64,000 bases of DNA from Chrysoporthe austroafricana (taxonomy: Eukaryota; Ascomycota; Sordariomycetes; Diaporthales; Cryphonectriaceae): positions 2,170,001 through 2,234,000 of the forward strand of contig JYIP02000008.1 in assembly GCA_001051155.2 (NCBI GenBank), in the 5' to 3' direction. The notes under the pieces were generated by a model. That model saw only the letters and a program-made list of their open reading frames with translations, did no database searches and was not told the origin of the DNA. Both the position numbers and the translations under genes were made by a program. Shown here piece after piece: positions 57,075 through 64,000 of this stretch. Within the stretch, counting starts at the first letter, position 1; each line of letters begins with the position of its first letter.

Positions 57075-58309
57075 ATGGCCGTCACCGCTCCGCTGAAAGT
57101 CGCCGTTCTTGGGCCGTCTGGTCAATGTGGCAGCTGCGTCGTGGACGAATTGTTAGCACGCGGTCACGCCGTGGTCGGCATCTCACGCAACCCACCCAAG
57201 AAGTGGCAGACCGCCACGTCTGATGCGAAAGGAAGCTACAGGTCCGAGTCTATTGACATCCACGATACCCGGGCACTCGCGTCCGTTTTCTCTGGCGGCT
57301 TCGACGCCATCGTCTGTGCCTACTCGGCCTCGCTGAAGGATTTCTCTATGTTGTACGAAGAAGGCGTGGAGGGGCACGCTTTGATCAAGACTGCTCTTCT
57401 AGACTCGGATCATAAAGGCGCAACTATAATAATTGGTAAAGAATAAGACCCAAGGACCTGAGACACCGAGATTTTTATTTCGCGAGCTAACCACTTACTT
57501 CTACGAAAGGCGGAGCAGGATCACTGCACACTAGTAAAGGGCATCAACTTTGCGATGAACCCGACTTCTGTTATGGTTGGTGGTAAGGAAACCTATTCAC
57601 TTCTAATTCGGTTCCGTCGAATCGCAACGCAAGTGTTCCGCGTCGTGTTGATGTAATTAATCGAGAACATAGGTATTCCTGGCCAGATGTCCATCTCGAC
57701 TATATGAGGGTACGAACGTACGATCACGGCCAAGCTTCCTTGAGCAGATTTATCAGGGGTTTCAGATGGGCTCGGAGTAATGTCGAGCGGCCCGGCTGTA
57801 AGTACTGACCTCGAATTGCGAGCATTGGCTCTACAGCACATCAAACCAAGGTTTAGATCTGACATCTGCAGGGTTCTCGTGGATGTTTCGTCCCTTTGCA
57901 TGGCTCTATCTGCGCTGGGCGAAGGGTGTCCTCACGCATAGACATACCAAGGGTCTGATCACCCTGAGCCGCATAGCATATGTTATGTGGGAAGGTGTCA
58001 GGACCAAGCAGTGGAGCTTTCTTTCGCCTCCGGCGCTCCTAAGAGATAAGGGTTAGTAAGATCTCAAGACGTCGAACCGGCATCGCTACTCGTGACATGC
58101 TCAGATGAGATTGACAAAATTTTACTTTAGGAGTAAGGACCGGCAAGTATGAGGTGCACGTCGATGGTCCAGATGGCGTAGATGCTGCTATTGAAGGTGG
58201 TATCTATAACGAAGACATGGCAGTTGCTATTGTAGATGAGGTGGAGAAGAATGAGCTGACATTCAAGCACTGGAGCTGCACTGGACCTATTGGACTCAAG
58301 CAATGGTGA
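57075..58309 (+). CDS. NmrA-like / atypical SDR NAD(P)-binding protein
   Basis: Exons 57075-57435, 57510-57582, 57673-57797, 57872-58051 and 58131-58309 give 305 residues. The Rossmann start is VAVLGPSGQCGSCVVDEL (G13-x2-G16-x2-G19), with VVGISRNPP after strand 2 and DAIVCAYSA. The NmrA-family second half shows WSFLSPPALLRDKGVRTGKYEV and EDMAVAIVDEVE, typical of this fold. The two middle exons (57510-57797) are less certain: WPDVHLDYMR fits, but a GTACGA inside exon 3 could be a donor, and exon 2 ends at GTAAGG by choice. Such proteins act as NAD(P)H-dependent reductases or redox sensors. The exact substrate is unknown. Sharing a promoter region with the hydrolase suggests joint induction. 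Confidence 0.82.
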
Positions 58310-60408
58310 GGATGGACGTCTAGTGTTTGCTGATGTAGGTGATGTAACAAGGAGTCAACCATCTCTTGCTTTTTCTTACACTTATATATATCCATCAATT
58401 TCTCAGAAAGCTTGTGAAAAGCGTCATTGTGCCCTCAGTCAAATTAGCAGTAGGCACAGGAAAATATAGGCGCAAGGTTTGAAAGGAAGAGCAAGATAGC
58501 AGTGCATGCAACGGAAGTCTGTACTGGCCATCTACTCTTTCAAAGGTCGATTGCCAAAGTCACTGCGATTTCTTTGGAAAGCCAGGCTTGTACAGCTGGG
58601 TTTGCAGCTAGGAAATATAGGGTAAGAGTCGAAGTAAGTTCGAAACGAACATGCCTCCGTAAATTTCGGATTCTGTAAGAGCGCTGCTGCTGAAGCCAGA
58701 TGTGGGCTTGGAGAATTCTCCGGCGGTCTCTTGTGAAGCGCGGCCAAGTGGAGCCATAAGGTTCTGCTGCTGTCTTTGTGTCACTTGTGGCTTCAATCCT
58801 GGCTGCTTGTTGGGAAAGGTTGCCAGTGTACCTTTAATTTCTTCGTAAATCGTAGTCATATTATCTTTGAAAGAGGTGCGGCCTTTGTTGAGCCGCTTGA
58901 GGTAGGACGGCAGCTGATGCGGCGCCCAAAAGGACGAAAATTCAAACTAATTTTGTGATTATAGCTATAACATTGGGATCCAGATGGATGTTTGAATTCT
59001 CGGATACAGAACCATGAATGAGTAAAGTTGACGCAAAGTAGAAGACGGACATGAAGTAGACAGTTGCGCTGGAATTGTTGACATGCTTGGCTGAGGAATT
59101 AGCACCTAGAGAAGAAGCACCATTTTATAAACAACCTTTCATGCATCATACAATATATCAAGAGCCACTTTGTGAAAAATAAGTCCAAACAAGGCTCATT
59201 CAACCGAGTTTCTCTCCATTAGAGCAAGGATGCAGTTCCTGCGCTAACTAAAAGTTTGCTGCCTGAAAGGAGACACGCTGTACAATATTGAGTCGTGCCT
59301 ATCGGGCCTCGAATTTCGCAAGTAAGCAGCCTCGAGAGCCCTCTTCTTCTGAGAGCTAATTATTTGATATATTAGAACAGGCGTAGCCAAAGAAAAAACA
59401 AAAGAAGAAAAAAGAGAGAAAAAAAAAAAACAATACACGACACCGGATATACTTGGTCTTCCTCCTGAGTCGAGTTGGTGCCTTGCCTTTTTGTCCTGGC
59501 AAAACAAATCGGCCGGGGAACACATAGCGTCGCATCCTTCTCGTACTCCATTGAGCGGAAAGCACGCTCACACCGGTCCACCTGCAGGAGGCCTGCCACA
59601 GAAACTCCTGGGCTGCGGCATGGAGCACGCATCACCAGCCATGGAATAGACTAGCCAGGACTGAATATAATCAATCATCAGAATGTCGGGCTCTCCTAAG
59701 GAACTCAAATATATGTCATTGATTTCTCTTCTTATAACGGTCGATATTTCTCAGTGTTTCCGAAGTCTAAACCTGCATGCGTGCCTTTTGTGTTCATCTG
59801 TAAAGGCCGGTGTCGTCTTCATAAAGATGACTGAGGGGTTGGATCAAATTTTAGAACCCTGACATGCTCTACAACATACTTCTCCCTGATTTCTCATTGG
59901 TTCCGAGAGATGTCTCGCATTCCATCTGGGTGCGTCATGCCTAAAGCTCATGCAACTTTCTGAAGTAAGTTCTGCTTGATGCTTGCTTCCACATTATAAG
60001 TTCCCTTCTCACCATCAATAGTCTCTTTCGTGTCTTTGCTTCATCCGTCTGGTAGTTCCCCAACTCTCCAACAATACTGCCTGCTCTGAGTGACTTGCTT
60101 CCAAGTTTAAGTCAACATCGCCTCCAAGCTGTCAAAAACACGAGGTTCCACATATCCACATCCCCCTTGGCATTTTTCAGAGACGAGCTCGGCTGCCACC
60201 TCATATCGCCTTGATACGCGCTTCTCTGTCCTTTACACCCAGTTCCGCACTGTTCTTCGGGTTATACCCAGCTCCACCGCCAAAGTTACCCGCAACTTGT
60301 TGCAACAGGAGCTGCTCTCTGATTGAGGAACGGCTTTCAGTTCTTTCTTCGACGCCGAGCAGGAAGGAAACCGCCACGAAATAGGCTCAACGAACCCCAT
60401 CTATCATC
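58310..60408. other. Gene-poor stretch between NmrA-like and RBR genes
   Basis: No secure gene. It contains an A-run region at 59395-59435 and the RBR promoter and leader (from about 60100). One minus-strand small frame (58859-58608) is listed separately. Confidence 0.4.
58608..58859 (-). CDS. Possible small hypothetical protein
   Basis: An 83-codon frame starting with ATG (MTTIYEEIKGTLATFPNKQ) with polar, Gln/Ser-rich composition and a C-terminal GGMFVSNLLRLLPYIS. No family is recognised and no introns are clear; it may be chance or the end of a decayed gene. Confidence 0.3.
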   Translation of the reverse strand: MTTIYEEIKGTLATFPNKQPGLKPQVTQRQQQNLMAPLGRASQETAGEFSKPTSGFSSSALTESEIYGGMFVSNLLRLLPYIS

Positions 60409-61805
60409 ATGGACCTTGGCTGTCGCCTTCTTACCGATATGGACGACGAGACAGCACGTCTCATCGCCAAGCTTCAACTGGAAGATGCAGAGGAGATTTC
60501 TGGCCGTCAGAAGGGCAAGCAGCACGAGGGAGAACGCAGTGACTTTGAGATGGCCCTTGAGTGCTTCAAATCTGATCTGCAGATGAACGTCACGATAATT
60601 TCAGATCGTGATATGGCTCAGAGCATCGCCGATGCCGTCAGTCAGGACGCTGAGGTGATAAATGCTCACATCGAGGAGGAGACACGAGCTACCGAGGACC
60701 GACGCCTGGCTCTGCGGCTTGGAGACGGCGTTGTCGGGAAGGATTCGCAGCTACTCATCACGGCTGGCCCACAGCAAGATGAGAATCATGAGAATGCATT
60801 GAACGCAGAGCTCTTGGACAAGATGGGGGCCATCTACAACATAGGTGCCTACAAAGGCGATGACGACACCTCTACTCAAGCCGAGTCATCTAGCTCTGCT
60901 GCCACCCGATCCTCGAGGCGACGCGATAAACGAACTTGCACCAGCTGCGGTGATCAGCACTTCTTCCACGATGTGGTCCGTGCCCCCTGCTCTCATGAGT
61001 ACTGCCGCGACTGCCTTCAGATGCTCTTCACCCTGTCATTGAAGGACGATTCGTTGTTCCCTCCACGATGCTGCCGGCAGCCTATTCCCGCTGAACGCAA
61101 TCGGATGTTCCTCAACGAGACTCTCTACGGGCAGTTTCTAGCCCGCAAACTCGAGTTGGAGACCCCTAATCCTCTCTACTGCTGCAAGCCGGACTGCTCT
61201 CTCTTCATCCCACCTCAGTTTGTCAAGAACAACCTCGGCTACTGTGTCGCCTGCAATTCCCAAACCTGTATCTTCTGCAAGGCTGCCAGTCATGACGGAG
61301 AGTGTGCAGAGGATCCTGCTATCCGGCAGCTCTTGACCCTCGCCAGCGAAGAGGGATGGCGACGATGCTACTCTTGTGGCCGTGTTGTCGAGCTAGGGTA
61401 CGGTTGCAACCACATAAGTAGATTTTCCATTTCTTCGCCATATTTCTTGCGTGGCTCCAAACCAATTTTCTGACACAAATCACAGCCTGTCACTGTGGTG
61501 CCCACTTCTGTTACCTCTGCGGTGATCCATGGAAACGCTGCAACTGCGTCTGGTACACCGAAGACCAGCTGCATCGCCAGGCAGAAGCCATAGCAGTGCG
61601 AGATGCTGCCGCCGGAAGACGTGTTAACGTGGCCCAGATCCGGCAGGTTGTTCTCGAAAATCACGAGTGTGAGAATCACAGATGGAAGTATCTCAATGGC
61701 GTTCACCAATGCCAAGAGTGTCATGCTCACATGCCCGCGTTCATCATGGAATGCAGACACTGTCGGATATTGGCGTGCAGAAGATGCGCTTTCAATCGTC
61801 TCTGA
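60409..61805 (+). CDS. RBR (RING1-IBR-RING2) E3 ubiquitin ligase, copy 1
   Basis: Exons 60409-61417 and 61486-61805 (donor GTAGAT, acceptor CACAG) give 442 residues. RING1 spans about residues 177-222 (CTSCGDQHFFHD, CSHEYCRDCLQMLF, PPRCC). The IBR, about 258-299, shows CCKPDCSLFI, CVACNSQTCIFCK and HDGEC. RING2 begins RRCYSCGRVVELGYGCNHITCHCGAHFCYLCG, with the catalytic Cys of the GCNH motif at residue 333. RBR ligases take ubiquitin from E2 onto this Cys before the substrate. The N-terminal 160 residues contain an acidic, coiled region (AQSIADAVSQDAEVINAHIEEE). The C-terminal tail has WKYLNGVHQCQECHAHMP and CRHCRILACRRCAFNRL, a second Cys-rich unit. A sister gene lies 865 bases downstream. 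Confidence 0.93.
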
Positions 61806-62669
61806 TGAGTCCGAGACGCTCAAATGTTTCTGTGGGCACATCAATGTTATGAGCCATACTGGAAGCCGAATTAGGGACTGACGGATGAGAAATGCGCCGT
61901 TGATGTCCGCAGTTTACGTTGGCCCGGTCTTCAACCACTACACACATGACCTTATCCTCATCGTCCCTCAGCCTTACGAATTGTTTCTGTCGCAAGAGAC
62001 TGGGAAGTGAAGATGAAGGCTTACCGCTCACAGTCTCTGGAGGGGGAGAGGATTCCGCCCAAAGGATAGACTCTTATATCCTCCAAGTATTCAGCGTGCG
62101 AGGCGTTTCGACATTACGAGACTCTATAGAGAATGGAAATAAGAATACTGATTGAGTCTCACAAGCAGCCCCATGAGGCATACTATAGCCAAGGAGGCAA
62201 TCCTGAAAAGGCATGTACGAACTTTGCGCAGATGCTTGACGATGTGTAGACAATAGAATTTATGATCTCTCGAATGTGATTCTTTGTGTATTTCTGTGCG
62301 TTTTCCCCCAAGTCTTGTCTTTCTTGGGCACACCCCGCGGGGCAGTATCGTCGATGGATATCCCTCATGGTCACTCTGCCCCCTTCTGTGGTCTCCTTGG
62401 TCATGTGCTTCCTTCTTCCGTAGGCCCTAAACCCCGTCAAGTTGTCCTCATGTGAATGATTTTAACCCCACGATGCTCCAGCTTGTTTCGCAACTTGAAT
62501 TTTGATTTTCTTGATCACAACCACTCTTGAAGTCTGCTGCCTCCTCCCCATCCCTTTCCCAAACCCTCTCTCAACACACCATCTCTTTCTACCGACAATC
62601 TGCTGTCCCAGCCAGACTTTGGCGTCCAACTTGATCCCCCCGAAAACAACACCACAAGATCACCAAACG
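61806..62669. other. Intergenic region between the two RBR genes
   Basis: 3' flank of copy 1 and promoter/leader of copy 2; a C/T-rich leader precedes 62670. No other gene seen. Confidence 0.45.
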
Positions 62670-64000
62670 ATGGATGCTAAGGCTTTTCTGGAGCGCCTCG
62701 CCGCCGGTAGCGAGGATGTTCGCGAGCACCTCGACTCAAGCCAAGACAAACAAGACCTTTCCAACGAAGGTTATGATGAGGTGACCATGGCCGCCATCCA
62801 GGGCGGACAGGATGAGATCGACGAGTCCACCGCATCCAAGAAGCGCAAGCGGAAGGACGTTGAGGCCGCCGATTCTGATCGCCAGCTGGCCCAGACCATG
62901 GCCGAGATCGAGGCGAAGATGGACCCGGATCTCATCGAGCAGGACGATAACATGGAGCAGCGCGATACCCCAGACCGACAGGCCGCGTACCAGCTCGACC
63001 GACGTACCCAGATGCCCCCTATCTCTCCTGACCCTGCCCCCTTCGCGACACCGCTGCCCATGCCAGAGCACACAGAACCGAACGACCAGAAGAGGCGCTA
63101 CAACAGCCTGATGGCCAGAGAGTTCGACCTTCCACCTCCTCTTGGATCTTCTGTCAACCGCACGCCCATCACTGGAGGGGCGGCTGACCATGAAGATCTC
63201 GGCGCTCAGAAGACTGGCGCGGCCCAACTCAGCAACGCTGGTACTAATAGTCTCACTGCCGGCCCATCCTACGATACTAAGCTGGGTGAGTGCGTCGCCT
63301 GCATGGACAAGTTCCGGTCAAGCCACTTAGCCGAGTGTCCCTGTGGCCATCAGTACTGTGGGGAGTGCCTTTCCCAGCTCTGCCAGGTGTCCCTGGAAGA
63401 CTGGAGGCACTTCCCACCGCGCTGCTGTCAGCAGGAAATCGACACCGACGGCGACCAAGTTCGACGATTGCTTGGCCCCTGTGAGATCTTGGCCGAGATC
63501 CGGGCCAAGAAGCTGGCGTCGGAGGACGCCGGCAGCATCCGCTGCCACGTCCCCGACTGCCAGGACTGGATTGGCCCGGCGGCCATCGAGCACGGCGTGG
63601 CGACCTGTGCTCGGTGCCAGGCTAGGACGTGTGCCACCTGCAAGGGGGAGGCTCACGACGGCGCGGGCTGTTCCCAGGACGACGGCGCCGAGGAGCTGCT
63701 GGCTTTGGCTGAGCAGCAGGGATGGAAGCAGTGTTTCTCGTGCCGTCTGCTCGTCGAGTTGACCGAGGGCTGTAATCACATCAGTGAGTTTCCGAACATC
63801 CCTTGCAGATTGAGCTAGAATCACAACCTTGCCCTCCCCCCTCTTTTTCACTGCGCTGCCAAGCCACCATCTTTTCCCCGCTAGTGAAGGAAAAAGAAAA
63901 GCAAAAAAAGCACGATCAAGGCGGAGAAACCTATAGGCGATAGCACAGCCCCTCGAGACCCGAAAGAGAGACTAACGAACTTCCCGAACCAGCCTGCCCG
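62670..64000 (+). CDS. RBR E3 ubiquitin ligase, copy 2 (cut by window end)
   Basis: Exon 1 is 62670-63783; an intron of 209 bp (GTGAGT ... ACTAAC ... CCAG) leads to an exon starting at 63993 and cut at 64000. The 371 residues seen carry an acidic N-terminus with KKRKRKD (possible nuclear signal), RING1 (ECVACMDKFRSSHLAE, CGHQYCGECLSQLC, PPRCC), IBR (CHVPDCQDWIGPAA, CARCQARTCATCK, GC) and the start of RING2 (QCFSCRLLVELTEGCNHIT, then CP after the splice). It is a tandem paralogue of the gene at 60409, and the intron sits at the same codon and phase in both. I chose the ATG at 62670; an upstream in-frame stretch lacks ATG near it. Confidence 0.92.

Overview
The window looks like a euchromatic piece of a filamentous ascomycete (Pezizomycotina, probably Sordariomycetes) nuclear genome. 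The signs are short spliceosomal introns (mostly 47-110 bp, with CTRAC-type branch sites), a HET-domain gene, a fungal rhodopsin-domain membrane protein, a cutinase-fold CE5 esterase, an OPT oligopeptide transporter, a ferric reductase and a nuclear tRNA-Val with an intron. No virus, plasmid, CRISPR array or intact transposon was seen. I built the gene models by joining open frames at splice signals and checking that phases, lengths and family motifs agree.

Layout. 0-12 kb: end of a cupin gene (+), a HET gene (-), a tiny SERF/zinc-binding protein gene (+) whose first intron is apparently GC-AG, a 2-oxoglutarate/Fe(II) dioxygenase (-), a Ser/Thr-rich secreted protein (-), and ribosomal protein uL14 (+, five exons). 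12-17 kb: a DHA2-type MFS exporter (-) with coding-like fragments downstream, then a decayed AT-rich stretch. 17-31 kb: a 1,660-residue AT-hook protein (-), an MTC1-like protein (+) divergent from it, an OPT transporter (+, seven exons) and a secreted PHB-depolymerase-like esterase (+). 31-45 kb is looser: a SAM methyltransferase (+), a ferric reductase with a long Ser run (-), a rhodopsin-domain protein (-) and a small secreted protein (-), separated by gene-poor DNA. 45-54 kb: tRNA-Val(AAC), a ZIP zinc transporter (-), a small mitochondrial-type protein (-), an unrecognised protein (+) convergent with a GPI-type cutinase (-), and small zinc-finger-like ORFs. 54-64 kb: a CocE/S15-type hydrolase (-) divergent from an NmrA-like oxidoreductase (+), then two tandem RBR E3 ubiquitin ligases (+), the second cut by the window end.

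There is no obvious biosynthetic cluster. Metal uptake (ferric reductase, ZIP), peptide uptake (OPT) and secreted esterases suggest nutrient acquisition, but these genes are separated by unrelated ones and I do not infer an operon-like unit. The points most worth following are the two GC-AG-like introns, the tandem RBR pair with a shared intron position, the divergent hydrolase/NmrA pair, the orphan secreted proteins and the zinc-finger remnants near 53.4-54.2 kb.
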